Assembly (NCBI GenBank): GCA_013822735.1
Contig: PNKZ01000007.1
Location: forward strand, 209,784 to 273,783
DNA: 64,000 bases
Direction: 5' to 3'
From: Pirellula sp.
GTDB taxonomy: Bacteria > Planctomycetota > Planctomycetia > Pirellulales > PNKZ01
Every line of letters begins with the position of its first letter. Position 1 is the stretch's first letter. Made by a program: the position numbers and the translations under genes. Of the stretch, positions 54,610 to 64,000 are shown in pieces. The notes beneath the pieces are model-generated. The model did not search any database and was not told the DNA's origin. It saw nothing but the letters and a program-made list of their open reading frames with translations.

Positions 54610-56355
54610 CTAGGGTACTGCGATCATTTGCAGGTGTTCGACAACGGGCCCTAGTGCCAGCGCGGGAACGAACGTCAGCGCGCCGACTAAAATCACGATT
54701 CCTGCCGTCATGACCACGAACAGCGGCGTATGCGTCGGCAGCGTGCCGGGGCCGACCGGCGTTTGCTTCTTCGCGGCCAGCGAACCCGCCGCGGCGAGCA
54801 CCGGCACGATGATCCAAAAGCGGGCCGCAAACATCACGACGCCGAGCAATGTGTTGTAAAAGAGATTGTTGACTCCCAATCCGGCGAACGCGCTGCCGTT
54901 GTTGTTACCCGCCGACGAAAGCGCGTACAGAATCTGACTAAAACCGTGCGGCCCGGGATTGGTCACTGCGGCACGTCCGGCTTCCGTCGAAACGGCCAGC
55001 GCCGCGCCGCCGAGCACCACGAGCGGCGGCACGAGAATCACAACCGCCGCCATCTTCATCTCAAAGGCTTCGATCTTCTTGCCCAGATACTCAGGCGTGC
55101 GACCGACCATGAGCCCGGCGACGAACACCGTCACCAGCGCAAAGATCAGAAGTCCGTAAAGCCCGCTGCCGACGCCGCCGAAGACCACTTCTCCCAATTG
55201 CATCAGCCACATGGGCACGAGCCCGCCAAGCGGGGTGAACGAATCATGCATGGCATTCACGCTGCCGTTCGAGGCGGCAGTTGTCGCCGTGGCCCAGAGC
55301 GCGGAAGACACGGCGCCAAACCGCACTTCCTTTCCTTCCATATTCCCGCCGCTTTGCAACGCCGAGGCGTGTTGGTCGACGCCTAGCGAAGTCAGGCGTG
55401 GATTACCGTTTTGCTCGGCATAGCCGCAAGCGATCACCAGCGGCACGAAAATCAGAAACATCGTGGCAAGCAGCGCCCAACCCTGTCGCTCGTCGCGAAC
55501 TAGTGCGCCGTACGTCAAGCACAGCGCCGCCGGAATCAGCAAGATGGCAACCACCTGTAGAAAGTTGCTCAGCGGGGTCGGATTCTCCAGGGGATGTGCC
55601 GAGTTGACGCCGAAGAATCCGCCGCCGTTGGTACCAAGCTGCTTGATGGCAATCTGAGACGCCGCCGGGCCGAGCGGCACCGACTGAGTCGTTACTGTCG
55701 CGCCACCGGCGTCGATCGTCGGCTCGACGAGCGTCACTTCTGCCGCAGATGCAAACGACTGCACGACGCCCTGGGAAACCAATGCCATGGCCAGCAATAG
55801 GCTGAGCGGTAGCAAGATGTAAAGCGTGCTGCGCGTCACGTCGACCCAAAAGTTACCGATCGTCTGTGCGGAGAGCCGGGCTACGCCGCGCGCGAAAGCG
55901 ACCAAGACCGCCATCCCCGTCGCCGCAGAGAGAAAGTTTTGTACGGCCAAGCCGAGCATCTGCGTGAGATAGCTCAACGTGCTTTCGCCGCTGTAGGCCT
56001 GCCAGTTGGTGTTCGTGGCGAAGCTCACGGCCGTATTGAACGCCAAATCGGGCGCTACGGCGGGCAAATCCTGCGGATTGGCCGGCAGCACATCTTGAAG
56101 GCGTTGCAGAACGTAGACCGCCAGCAATCCCAGAAGGTTGAAAATGAGCAGCGCGACGGCATAGCGGCGCCAGTTCATTTCCACTTGAGGTTCAACGCCC
56201 GACACGCGATAGAGCCGACGTTCCACGGGCCCCAGCAGCCGATCGAGACCGCAAGGCTTTCCTTCATAGACCAACGCCATGTATTTACCGAGCGGCTTAG
56301 CGGCCGCCGTCAACACGACGAGAAATATCCCCACTTCCAACCAGCCGGCGTTCAT
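54610..56355 (-). CDS. kdpA: Potassium-transporting ATPase subunit KdpA
   Basis: About 581 residues from the ATG at 56355, with GGAG eight bases upstream and an overlap with the kdpF stop; the frame is open further but overlaps kdpF and the upstream small gene. The N-terminus is the first helix (MNAGWLEVGIFLVVLTAAAKPLGKYMALVYEG). Four selectivity-filter-like segments can be picked out (VSFATNTNWQAYSGE, LGTNGGGFFGVNSAHPLENP, ATTAASNGSVNAMHDSFTP, SSAGNNNGSAFAG). KdpA is the K+ channel-like pore. Confidence 0.97.
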   Translation of the reverse strand: MNAGWLEVGIFLVVLTAAAKPLGKYMALVYEGKPCGLDRLLGPVERRLYRVSGVEPQVEMNWRRYAVALLIFNLLGLLAVYVLQRLQDVLPANPQDLPAVAPDLAFNTAVSFATNTNWQAYSGESTLSYLTQMLGLAVQNFLSAATGMAVLVAFARGVARLSAQTIGNFWVDVTRSTLYILLPLSLLLAMALVSQGVVQSFASAAEVTLVEPTIDAGGATVTTQSVPLGPAASQIAIKQLGTNGGGFFGVNSAHPLENPTPLSNFLQVVAILLIPAALCLTYGALVRDERQGWALLATMFLIFVPLVIACGYAEQNGNPRLTSLGVDQHASALQSGGNMEGKEVRFGAVSSALWATATTAASNGSVNAMHDSFTPLGGLVPMWLMQLGEVVFGGVGSGLYGLLIFALVTVFVAGLMVGRTPEYLGKKIEAFEMKMAAVVILVPPLVVLGGAALAVSTEAGRAAVTNPGPHGFSQILYALSSAGNNNGSAFAGLGVNNLFYNTLLGVVMFAARFWIIVPVLAAAGSLAAKKQTPVGPGTLPTHTPLFVVMTAGIVILVGALTFVPALALGPVVEHLQMIAVP

Positions 56356-56444
56356 GTAAGACGCTCCGGAAAAAGCATTGCAAAAAGCAGATAGACAAAC
56401 AATCCGCACGTCGTCGCGAGGACGACCCAGTCGAACGTCGTCAT
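56352..56444 (-). CDS. kdpF: KdpF-like small membrane subunit
   Basis: Thirty residues with one helix (WVVLATTCGLFVYLLFAMLF) and the typical short PERLT tail. GAGGTG lies five bases before the ATG at 56444. The stop TGA overlaps the kdpA ATG (ATGA). KdpF stabilises the KdpABC complex in E. coli. Position and shape identify it; sequence identity to known KdpF is not high by eye. Confidence 0.82.
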   Translation of the reverse strand: MTTFDWVVLATTCGLFVYLLFAMLFPERLT

Positions 56445-56533
56445 TGTTCACCTCGCAGAATCCGACATGCGGCAAGAAGTCCCGCAGTTGCGAGGCTCAG
56501 TCCTGCGACGATCAATAGAAAAACTAGGTCCAT
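56441..56533 (-). CDS. Small membrane protein leading the kdp operon
   Basis: Thirty residues: one helix (MDLVFLLIVAGLSLATAGLL) and a CRILRGEQ tail. The stop TGA overlaps the kdpF start (ATGA), so it is likely translated in the same coupled chain. A GGTGA site precedes its ATG at 56533. The frame continues upstream to 56722 but without helix-like or conserved content. It resembles a second KdpF-like subunit; no family name is assigned. Confidence 0.6.
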   Translation of the reverse strand: MDLVFLLIVAGLSLATAGLLAACRILRGEQ

Positions 56534-56788
56534 GACGAATTCACCAAGGTTTCCAAGACAACCACACTGCAGATCACACGTTGATCTTCGACCTAATCGT
56601 ATCTGCCGCCGCGCAAAGTCGGGGTAAGAAGCAAGCGGCGGCGCATAAAGAAAGCGCAAGCGCCGCGAATACGCACGGCAAAATCGGCGTTCGCCGTGAA
56701 CGGTGGCCCACGATCTCATCATCCGCAGGCAGTGGGGCGGAGAAGTGCGGCGGAGAAGCAGAAACGCCGAAGAATAACGAGTTGCAAA

Positions 56789-56862
56789 TACCCCCGACAG
56801 GAATCGAACCTGTAACCTGCCGCTTAGAAGGCGGCTGCTCTATCCAGTTGAGCTACGGGGGC
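56789..56862 (-). tRNA. tRNA-Arg (anticodon TCT)
   Basis: On the minus strand: acceptor GCCCCCG paired with CGGGGGT, D-arm AGCTCAACTGGATAGAGC, anticodon stem GCCGC/GCGGC around loop CTTCTAA (anticodon TCT), T-loop TTCGATT. 74 bases; CCA not encoded. Confidence 0.96.
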
Positions 56863-57008
56863 GTGTGACGCCGTTTAACCGGAGTCGGCATCGCCGACAA
56901 CAATGACAACCAGGTGCTAGGTCGTAAGTCGACTTGGTTTATAACGGCTTCGCCAACGATGAGCAACGCTCGTCGCATTGACCGTCGGATGAACGGCCCA
57001 ACTGACGA

Positions 57009-58034
57009 TCATTCCTCGTCTCTCGCCGCGGCACGCTGCAAGCGGTCGTGAACCGCTTGCCAAGCGTCCGTCATCGGCGGCCGTTGGATGACGATCTGAT
57101 CGACGCCGTGAATCTCGAGCGCATGCAGTACTTCGTAGAGACGCGCCGCGTACCCGACGGGTTCGTTCGGCATTGCCGTGCTCTCGACGCCGAGCGGAAG
57201 CGCAACGACCGTTTGTGCCGACGCCAACGGCATCCAGCCGATCCGAAAACCCTGAGCAAGAAATTGCCGAACCATTTCGAAGCCGTCGTCGTCGACAAGG
57301 CGAACCGGCGCTAAGGGTGCGTAGTGTTTCTTCAACATGCCCGGAGAAGGAAACGCGGCGTCGGGCGCGCCCGCTTCTTCTACGACTTTGGCGAGCTTTC
57401 GACCTAACACGGCTTCCAGCGCCGCGGAATCGAGCAGTCCAGGGCGCAACAGTCGTGGTATATCGCTCGTTAGGTCGACGACCGTCGATTCTAAGCCACC
57501 GGGCGTTTGGCCGCCGTCGAGCACCATTTCAATACGTCCGTCTAGCATGCGCAAGACATGCTCTGCGCGAACGGCGGAGATGCGCGTCGATAAGTTTGCG
57601 CTGGGTGCGGCCAAGGGAAGTTGCGTCGCCTCAATAAGCGCGCGTGCAACCGGATGCCGCGGCATGCGGAGCGCTACGGTCGGTCCGCCGGCGGTGACGA
57701 TGGAAGGAATGCATTCGGCCTTGGGTAACACCATCGTTAAAGGCCCGGGCCAAAACTCTTCTGCAAGTTTTGCAGCAGGCTCCGGCCATGTCGCGCAGAG
57801 TCGGCGCGCTCCTTCGACCGAGTTCGTATGGACGATCAACGGGTTGTTACTCGGCCTCCCCTTGGCCGCGAAGATTCGGGCGACGGCGCCCGCATCGAGC
57901 GCGTTCGCGCCGAGGCCGTACACCGTCTCCGTCGGGAAGGCTACGACGCCGCCGTCGCGTAGCGTCTTCGCCGCGCGATCAACGGCCTCGGCAAGCGAGG
58001 CGTCGTCGTGAATCCGGAGGCAAACGGTCTTCAT
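57009..58034 (-). CDS. tsaC: L-threonylcarbamoyladenylate synthase (TsaC/Sua5)
   Basis: A 341-residue Sua5-type protein. The N-terminal YrdC domain (VVAFPTETVYGLGANALDAGAVARIFAAKGRPSNNPLIVH, PTVALRMPRHPVARALI, LPLAAPSANLSTRISAVRAEHV) makes the threonylcarbamoyl-AMP used for the universal t6A37 tRNA modification. The C-terminal Sua5 domain (MLKKHYAPLAPVRLV onward) is present, as in the longer form. The start overlaps the histidine kinase stop by four bases, so the two are translationally coupled. Confidence 0.95.
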   Translation of the reverse strand: MKTVCLRIHDDASLAEAVDRAAKTLRDGGVVAFPTETVYGLGANALDAGAVARIFAAKGRPSNNPLIVHTNSVEGARRLCATWPEPAAKLAEEFWPGPLTMVLPKAECIPSIVTAGGPTVALRMPRHPVARALIEATQLPLAAPSANLSTRISAVRAEHVLRMLDGRIEMVLDGGQTPGGLESTVVDLTSDIPRLLRPGLLDSAALEAVLGRKLAKVVEEAGAPDAAFPSPGMLKKHYAPLAPVRLVDDDGFEMVRQFLAQGFRIGWMPLASAQTVVALPLGVESTAMPNEPVGYAARLYEVLHALEIHGVDQIVIQRPPMTDAWQAVHDRLQRAAARDEE

Positions 58035-61021
58035 GGCTCGGCGACGGCTTTCGGTTCACATTGCCATGAGTCGGCGGGGCGGACGTCGGCGAGGACGTGG
58101 AGCAACTGCGATGCGTCGGCCGGCTTGGTGAGATGCGCGTCGAACCCCGACTCAAGCGCCCTGCGAATGTCGGCGTCGCGTCCATACCCGGTGAGCGCGA
58201 TTAACCGCACGTCGGCAAGCTCCGGCGTTTCGCGCACGGCGCGCGCCACGTGAAAGCCGTCCATCTCCGGGAGGCCGATATCACAAATGATTGCGTCGGC
58301 GCGGAAGCTCCTTGCCAATTCAATTCCCCCGCGCCCCTCGTAGGCCGTCGCCGCACGATGCCCGAGCGTCTCCAGGAGAATTCGCAACGTCTCGGCGGCG
58401 TCGCGATTGTCTTCGACGATAATTACGCGCAACGAGGGCCGCTCGACCACCGGCGACTCGCGGTCGTTCGAAACGCTATTCGGCGCCGCGATCGTAGGTA
58501 GTTCGATCCTGATGGTGCAGCCCGCTCCGATCCCCGGACTACGCGCTTCCACGCATCCGCCGTGCAGATCGACCAACCCCTTTACCAGCGCCAATCCGAG
58601 CCCAAGACCGCCGCGACGTCGATCGAGAGATCGATCGGCCTGCGTAAAGATATCGAAAATCCGTCCAAGATCTTCGGACGAAACTCCGATGCCGGTATCA
58701 CAAACTTCGAGCACGGCGCGCCGGCCGTCTTCGATGGCGGTCAAGCGAACCGTGATTTCGCCGCCGGAATTCGTGAACTTACGAGCGTTTGAGAGCAGAT
58801 TGTCGAGCACCTGCGCCATGCGAGTCGAGTCGCCTTCGATCCAAATTGGCGAATCGGGAAAATCCGTTCGAAGTGCATGACCGCCTGCGTCGAACACGCC
58901 GCTCAGCGCTTCCACTCCGTCGGAAACCAGCTTGGTCCAGTCTAATTGCTCTTTGCGTAGTTCAATTCGGCCGCGCGTAATGCGCGAGACGTCCAGCAAA
59001 TCGTCAATGATTCTTCCCATGTGAGAAATCTGACGGTCCATGACGCCGCGCAACTGACGCATCGTGTCATCTCCGTCGTCGAGCATCAGCAACACGTCGA
59101 CGGAGCTGCGGAGCGGGGCCAGCGGATTGCGCAACTCGTGGGCGAGCATCGCCAAAAAGTCGTCCTTGCGGCGGTCTGCCTCGCGAATCTGCGACAACAA
59201 CCTCGCATTCTCCAAGGCGATCGACGCCCCCGCCGCCAAGGCCTGCAGTTTTACGACGTCGCCGGTCGAAAAGCCGCCCGGCTTGTTCTGGAGTTCGAGG
59301 CACCCCAACAGCGAGTCGTCCCGTCCGACGATCGGGAGGCAAACGAGGTTTTCGATTCCCAACAACTCGCGCGCCCGAGGACTGACGACTTCGTCCGTCG
59401 CGGCGGTGTTGGCGAGATAGGGAGATCGATGCCGCAATACCCAATTCGCCGCACCAAGCTCATCGGCGTCGCGAGGCTCGCTTTCAGTTGCCGAATCGTC
59501 GCCGCGACGATAATAGGGCCGCTGAGGCGCCCCGGGATATTGCAACAGCGCCGCCCCTGCGGAGGCTTCGGTGATCTGCAGGGCCGCACGCACCAATGTT
59601 CGTAAAATAGCCGACGCATCAAGGACCTTGTTGACCTCTTGTGCGGCATTGGAAAGTACCGATAGTTCGCGACCGTGTTTCGTAAGAGCCGCGACCAGTT
59701 GCTCACGCTCGCGCTCCGCGGCGCGCCGCTCCGAGATGTCGAGAAACGCGCCGATGCTGCCGCGCGGGCGTCCTTGGTCGTCAAAAAGCGGAACGGCATA
59801 CTCCAACAGTCGGGAGACGGCGCCGTCGTCGAAAACAACGTCCAACTCCAAGTCGCGAATCTCAACTCCAAGTCGCGCAGCCTGCTGCAACGGAAGTTGG
59901 TCGGCGGCGACTTCCTGCCCCTCGTGAAAAATGCGAAACCCTCGCGGACGTTCTCCCTCTGCGGCGGTTAGCGAAGCGTTCGCAGTGACGTCGATTCGCA
60001 AAGTCTTCGCCAACGCCCGATTTGTCTGAATATTGTTGGCCGTCGCGTCCGTGGCGATGCCGATTCCGATCGGCAGCACTTCGAGCAACGTCGTCATTTC
60101 CTGGACGCGATTGCGAAGATCTTGATTGAGCGCGTGCATCGCCTCGTCGGCTCGTCGCTTCTCAGTGACGTCCTCCTGCACTGATACGTAACACCATTCC
60201 TGATCGAGTTGTATGGGCGTGATGTGCGTATGCGTCTGAAACACATCGCCCCGGGCATTTCGATGATACTGCTCCCCTTCCCAGCAGTTGGTTCGACGCG
60301 CTTCGGCGAGCGCCGCTGCGTACCGTCGCCGTGCTTCTTCGGGGGGCGAGTCCTTGAGATCTGCGACGTTCGTTCCCAGCAAGCTATTGCGTTCGGCGCC
60401 GAACATCTGATCGAACGCCGGATTTGTAAACAGAATCTGCCCCTGCTCACGAAAGACGCAAACTCCTTCCGCCATCGATTCCAACACCCGAGCCTGCATG
60501 GCCAGCGCTTGGCGCGCTTGGCCGCTTTCACTCAGGGCGTTTCGCAGTGCCCGGTCCCCGGAATTTGCCCGCCGTCGCTCAATGCGAATGCGCTCGCCGA
60601 TGATGCTGATGACGCTGCCGTTCAACATCAAGGCGAAGATCCGAAGTGCCACGGTTTCGGAAGGCGCATCGGCAAGGAAAACCCACCAGGAAAGCGCCGA
60701 ACTAACGACCGTCGATACGGCTCCGCCGACGAGCCCGCCGAACAAGGCAGAAAGTAGGATGGCGACGGGGTATAAAACCAGCGGAGCCGTGTCACCCATC
60801 CAGGTCATGAGGTAGTAACGGACAACCGTCGCAACCACCGGTGCCAATAGCGCGAAACCGATTCGTTTCGCCGGCCCCCACTCACTTGACCCGGGAGCGT
60901 CGCCGGAAATTCCCGGGTTTCCTGCCGTGGAACCCTGGGAAGACGGAATCTCCGCAATTGGCTTGTTTTGCTCGGTAGGCGCGGGAGCCGGCATCGCTGG
61001 GCACGTATCTGAGCAAGCCAC
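58031..61021 (-). CDS. Hybrid sensor histidine kinase (PAS-PAS-GAF-HisKA-HATPase-REC)
   Basis: A 996-residue protein. An N-terminal membrane segment with about four helices (residues 50-150, MASE-like), two PAS domains (first ending [16 protein letters not shown]), a GAF domain ([34 protein letters not shown]), HisKA with H628 in [13 protein letters not shown], a HATPase ([35 protein letters not shown]), and a C-terminal receiver with D914 in [10 protein letters not shown]. No output domain is attached and no cognate regulator is nearby. It is cotranscribed with the t6A gene. Confidence 0.93.
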   Translation of the reverse strand: MACSDTCPAMPAPAPTEQNKPIAEIPSSQGSTAGNPGISGDAPGSSEWGPAKRIGFALLAPVVATVVRYYLMTWMGDTAPLVLYPVAILLSALFGGLVGGAVSTVVSSALSWWVFLADAPSETVALRIFALMLNGSVISIIGERIRIERRRANSGDRALRNALSESGQARQALAMQARVLESMAEGVCVFREQGQILFTNPAFDQMFGAERNSLLGTNVADLKDSPPEEARRRYAAALAEARRTNCWEGEQYHRNARGDVFQTHTHITPIQLDQEWCYVSVQEDVTEKRRADEAMHALNQDLRNRVQEMTTLLEVLPIGIGIATDATANNIQTNRALAKTLRIDVTANASLTAAEGERPRGFRIFHEGQEVAADQLPLQQAARLGVEIRDLELDVVFDDGAVSRLLEYAVPLFDDQGRPRGSIGAFLDISERRAAEREREQLVAALTKHGRELSVLSNAAQEVNKVLDASAILRTLVRAALQITEASAGAALLQYPGAPQRPYYRRGDDSATESEPRDADELGAANWVLRHRSPYLANTAATDEVVSPRARELLGIENLVCLPIVGRDDSLLGCLELQNKPGGFSTGDVVKLQALAAGASIALENARLLSQIREADRRKDDFLAMLAHELRNPLAPLRSSVDVLLMLDDGDDTMRQLRGVMDRQISHMGRIIDDLLDVSRITRGRIELRKEQLDWTKLVSDGVEALSGVFDAGGHALRTDFPDSPIWIEGDSTRMAQVLDNLLSNARKFTNSGGEITVRLTAIEDGRRAVLEVCDTGIGVSSEDLGRIFDIFTQADRSLDRRRGGLGLGLALVKGLVDLHGGCVEARSPGIGAGCTIRIELPTIAAPNSVSNDRESPVVERPSLRVIIVEDNRDAAETLRILLETLGHRAATAYEGRGGIELARSFRADAIICDIGLPEMDGFHVARAVRETPELADVRLIALTGYGRDADIRRALESGFDAHLTKPADASQLLHVLADVRPADSWQCEPKAVAEP

Positions 61022-61031
61022 GAAGTTAAAA

Positions 61032-61580
<549 letters not shown>

Positions 61581-62693
61581 ATGGCAACCATAACCCCCAA
61601 CGAGTCTAAGGTCCGCTACGTCGTCGTGGAGCAGGAACCTCAAGACGGAAACGCCGACGGTTGGTTTTCGCGAGAGCGTTCGTTGGCGCTTGCGCTTATC
61701 GGCCTGTTAGGGATTTGCTTTTACATCTGCTACTTGATGGCCTTACCGTTTCTCTCGGCCATTGCCTGGGCCGGCGCATTGGCCCTCGTCGTCTATCCGC
61801 TCCATTCCCGACTCGAGACGCGATGGCAACGTCCGAACGTCGCCGCAGCTGCAACCGTGGCAATTGTCGCCACGGCCATCGTCGGCCCGGTGTTTTTGAT
61901 CGTCAAATCATTGATCGCGCAAGTCACGGAAGGTCTCGCGGGACTCCAGGCCCACGCCGATTCGATCATCGAGCGTTACCCCCGGCTCGCGCCCTATTGG
62001 GAGAAGGTCAACGACGGCAAAGTCCCGGAAGAAGCGCGTGAGACGGTCAATAGCTTGGCGGGAAACGTGCCGGGCTATCTCACAGGCTCTATCTGGATCG
62101 GCGCGCAATTGCTGATCACCTTCTTCATGCTGTTCTATTTTCTTCGCGATCATCGCGCCATCGGACGCTCGATCGCCGGCCTTCTACCCCTGACGCGAAA
62201 CGAAGCTCACCAAACGATGCGTCGTGCGAAAGACACGATCTTCGCCACGATTTACGGAAGCCTTTCCGTGGCGCTCGTGCAGGGAATTCTGGGGGGCTTC
62301 ATGTTCTGGATTCTCGATTTACCGACGCCGCTGTTTTGGGGTGTCGTCATGTCGGGTTTGGCGACCATTCCCATGCTGGGAACGTTCGTCGTCTGGATGC
62401 CTGCGGCCGTGTTTCTCGGGCTCGAGGGAGAATGGGGACGCGCCACAATACTCGTCGTTTGGGGTGCGCTGGCGATCGGCCTCGTCGACAATATGCTCTA
62501 CCCGTTCCTTGTCGGCGCACGTCTACGGCTTCATCCCCTGCCGGTGTTCGTTGCCATCGTCGGCGGCATCTCGCTGTTCGGAGCATCCGGCGTAGTACTT
62601 GGCCCCGTCGCAATGTCGGTCACCGAAGCGCTTTTAGACGTCTGGCGGCGTCGCACGGCAGACGGCGGCACTTTGGAAGCAGGAAGCAGCTGA
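61581..62693 (+). CDS. AI-2E family transporter
   Basis: A 370-residue membrane protein with about eight helices. The AI-2E signature includes LLITFFMLFYFLRDHRAIGRSI, ATIYGSLSVALVQGILGGFMFWILDLPTPLFWGVVMSGLATIPMLG and DNMLYPFLVGARLRLHPLPVFVAIVGGISLFGASGVVLGPVAMSV. Members export autoinducer-2 or act as Na+/H+ antiporters or permeases; the substrate is unknown here. It stands alone, after a gap of 467 bases. Confidence 0.9.
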   Translation: MATITPNESKVRYVVVEQEPQDGNADGWFSRERSLALALIGLLGICFYICYLMALPFLSAIAWAGALALVVYPLHSRLETRWQRPNVAAAATVAIVATAIVGPVFLIVKSLIAQVTEGLAGLQAHADSIIERYPRLAPYWEKVNDGKVPEEARETVNSLAGNVPGYLTGSIWIGAQLLITFFMLFYFLRDHRAIGRSIAGLLPLTRNEAHQTMRRAKDTIFATIYGSLSVALVQGILGGFMFWILDLPTPLFWGVVMSGLATIPMLGTFVVWMPAAVFLGLEGEWGRATILVVWGALAIGLVDNMLYPFLVGARLRLHPLPVFVAIVGGISLFGASGVVLGPVAMSVTEALLDVWRRRTADGGTLEAGSS

Positions 62694-62739
62694 TGCTGCG
62701 GCCTCGGACGATTCAACGCCGCAGCATCAGCCGGCGTTC

Positions 62740-62976
62740 CTAGTCGTAGTCGATTTCGCCGCGTTTGATCTTTTCCGCAGCTGTCGTCAAAACAGCCGCG
62801 CAATCAAGATCTCGCTGCCGAAGCCGCTCCGCTTCCGCTTGAACGGCCTCCACGATCCTCAGTCGGAACAATGAAAAGCACTGCGCCAGCAATTCAAATG
62901 CGCTCGTGCCCCCTTCATTTACCAATTCAACGCCCGTCGCTGCAGCATGACGGTCACACGGTAGTACGGTAGACAA
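62740..62976 (-). CDS. Small soluble hypothetical protein
   Basis: A 78-residue protein with a helical middle (FELLAQCFSLFRLRIVEAVQAEAERLRQRDLDCAAVL) and acidic tail (KIKRGEIDYD). No family recognised. It is convergent with the AI-2E gene, 46 bases apart. Composition is reasonable for a real protein, but the start and identity are uncertain. Confidence 0.5.
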   Translation of the reverse strand: MSTVLPCDRHAAATGVELVNEGGTSAFELLAQCFSLFRLRIVEAVQAEAERLRQRDLDCAAVLTTAAEKIKRGEIDYD

Positions 62977-63234
62977 GTTACAGACACCTCAAACTCTCGA
63001 ACATTCCTTCGCTCAAGCCCTCAAGGCGATTTTAGGCCTGTCCACCTCGCAGACAATGTGCGCTTAACCACAATGCAGCGTCTGCCCATCGCGCCATGAA
63101 CTTGGCATTCAAATTGTCAAAGACTTTCACCGCGCCGGGGCCGACGACGACCACGGCTCTCGCTAACCCGCCGTCGTCGACCGTGAGCATTGCCGGTTGC
63201 GGACCATCTGAACTTTCGTCGCCACCCTCGGCTT

Positions 63235-63707
63235 GCTGCAAACTGTTGCGCATTGTTGCGCGCCACATACGCTTTCCTGCGCCGGACCAACATTTTCGTG
63301 CGCGGGACGCCCGTCGACGTTTCGCGTCATGTGCGCATTCCGAGCCGCTTTGCGCACTCCGCCGAGCCCGTTGCCGGCGCTCCGGCGCCGCATACGGCAA
63401 ATGCTGGAAGTCGCCGAGCCTAAAATCGACGTAAGTGTCCGAAGTGCTCCCTGCCCCGTGCGCACAACGGGAAACATGTAGTGCGCCCCCTTGTTGGTAA
63501 GCGCTTCGACGCGCACTTCCACCCCTGAGTTGTGCGCAGTTCGCCCGCTTAGTGCGCACCACTTACGTCGATTTTGGAACATGCCGAGGCTCTCGCTTCA
63601 GGTCTCTCGCAACACGCACAACCTCCCACGGCCGTGTACGCGCACGAAAATCAGCAGCATTATCCCCGACCTGCCGGCCTAAAATCCAGGCGAGATTTGG
63701 CCGGCCC
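63235..63707 (-). repeat. TGCGCAC element, copy B (inverted relative to copy A)
   Basis: On the minus strand, in the same order as copy A: leader with GCCGGCCAAATCT (63705-63693) and GGGGATAATG (63667-63658), about 76 bases, an ATG at 63582, the 150-bp core 63424-63573 bounded by the same 13-bp inverted ends, TGCGCAC motifs, and GAAAATGTTGGTCC (63297-63284). Core identity to copy A is about 116 of 150 by hand alignment. It begins right after a terminator of the edge gene. A minus-strand frame 63163-63582 crosses it but does not match copy A's frame beyond the core. Confidence 0.85.
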
Positions 63708-63711
63708 GCGC

Positions 63712-63745
63712 AAAAAAATAGCCGCGGGTTGGGGCCCGCGGCTAT
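63712..63745 (-). terminator. Intrinsic terminator of the edge gene
   Basis: On the minus strand: stem ATAGCCGCGGG with its complement, small loop, then seven T. It lies 30 bases after the stop codon at 63775. Confidence 0.9.
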
Positions 63746-63774
63746 CGGAGTGCATTGTGAACGTAAGACGTTCG

Positions 63775-64000
63775 TTAGTCCCACCACCATTGCTTGGCGT
63801 CGGCCGTGCGGGGCTTTCGTAGTTCGGCGAGTTTTGGTTCTGTTTGTTGGTTTGCGGCGAGCTTCCAGGAGTCGATTTGTACTCCTCCGGAGGCGGAGAT
63901 GACCCAGTTGGCGCCCTTCTGCATGAGACTGGCGACGCTGTCGGTGTGCTTGACGGCTTGATAGGTTTCGTTGGGAAGCTGCTGCGAGTTGAGGAGCAGC
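63775..64000 (-). CDS. Unknown protein, C-terminal part, apparently frameshifted (cut by window edge)
   Basis: From the edge, one minus-strand frame reads like protein: NSQQLPNETYQAVKHTDSVA, then GANWVISASGGVQIDSWKLA. Near 63855-63845 it leaves protein-like text and runs through the terminator, whereas the adjacent frame supplies a good ending (EPKLAELRKPRTADAKQWWWD) and a stop just before the terminator. One missing base near 63850 would join them. Family not recognised; the 5' end is outside the window. Confidence 0.6.
   Translation of the reverse strand, partial: LLLNSQQLPNETYQAVKHTDSVASLMQKGANWVISASGGVQIDSWKLAANQQTEPKLAELRKPRTADAKQWWWD

Noticed and set aside
63032..63562. A 176-codon minus-strand frame over element B
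   Set aside because: Crosses a repeat element out of phase with the frame shared by both copies; no domain.

Overview
The window is 64 kb of GC-rich chromosome from a planctomycete, most likely of the Pirellulales or a relative. The lineage call rests on family content: a cysteine-rich YTV-repeat protein, a PVC-type glucose-dehydrogenase/HEAT/cytochrome c fusion, a Tat-exported DUF1501 protein, a TIGR03067 lipoprotein, a DUF1844 protein, paired sulfatases, FAD-dependent oxidoreductases with secretion signals, and pseudopilins. Gram-negative envelope functions are present (kdsB, an LptE-like lipoprotein, a BamD-like lipoprotein). No rRNA, CRISPR array, prophage or transposase was seen.

Layout. 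1-6100 (+): a housekeeping and envelope run of phoH (cut by the window edge), a 7TM-HD phosphodiesterase, ybeY, recO, a BamD-like TPR lipoprotein and an LptE-like lipoprotein. 6273-10026 (+): folP, proA, an orphan fliM and a small membrane protein. 10231-12435 (-): the YTV cysteine-repeat protein. 13176-16770 (+): a pseudopilin, the NADH sensor rex, tRNA-Gln, an acyltransferase and a TIGR03067 lipoprotein. 16901-18246 (-): a TerB-like/HNH protein split by an apparent frameshift. 18438-30184: an esterase, two phosphohexomutases, a Tat-exported TIM-barrel protein, a 27-codon membrane peptide, a short uvrC, a ketosynthase, mraZ, a DUF1844 protein and pyrG. 30594-41713: a catabolic block with two paralogous FAD oxidoreductases, the PVC cytochrome protein and two sulfatases. 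41874-48304: small envelope proteins, a RibD-like reductase, a DUF1501 protein, a pseudopilin, kdsB and an H1-like glycine-zipper protein. 48510-56533 (-): a full kdp operon, read as small ORF-kdpF-kdpA-kdpB-kdpC-kdpD-kdpE. 56789-62976: tRNA-Arg, tsaC/sua5 translationally coupled to a hybrid histidine kinase, tRNA-Leu and an AI-2E family transporter. The right edge cuts a gene that appears frameshifted.

The least explained signal is non-coding. Two copies of a roughly 450-470 bp element lie 20 kb apart in opposite orientation (about 43902-44350 and 63235-63707). Each has an exactly 150 bp core bounded by perfect 13 bp inverted repeats and filled with spaced TGCGCAC motifs. Hand alignment shows no codon-position bias in the differences, so it looks like a DNA or RNA element rather than a gene. 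Several other palindromic intergenic repeats occur, some in two copies. All assignments were made by reading the sequence, with no database search.
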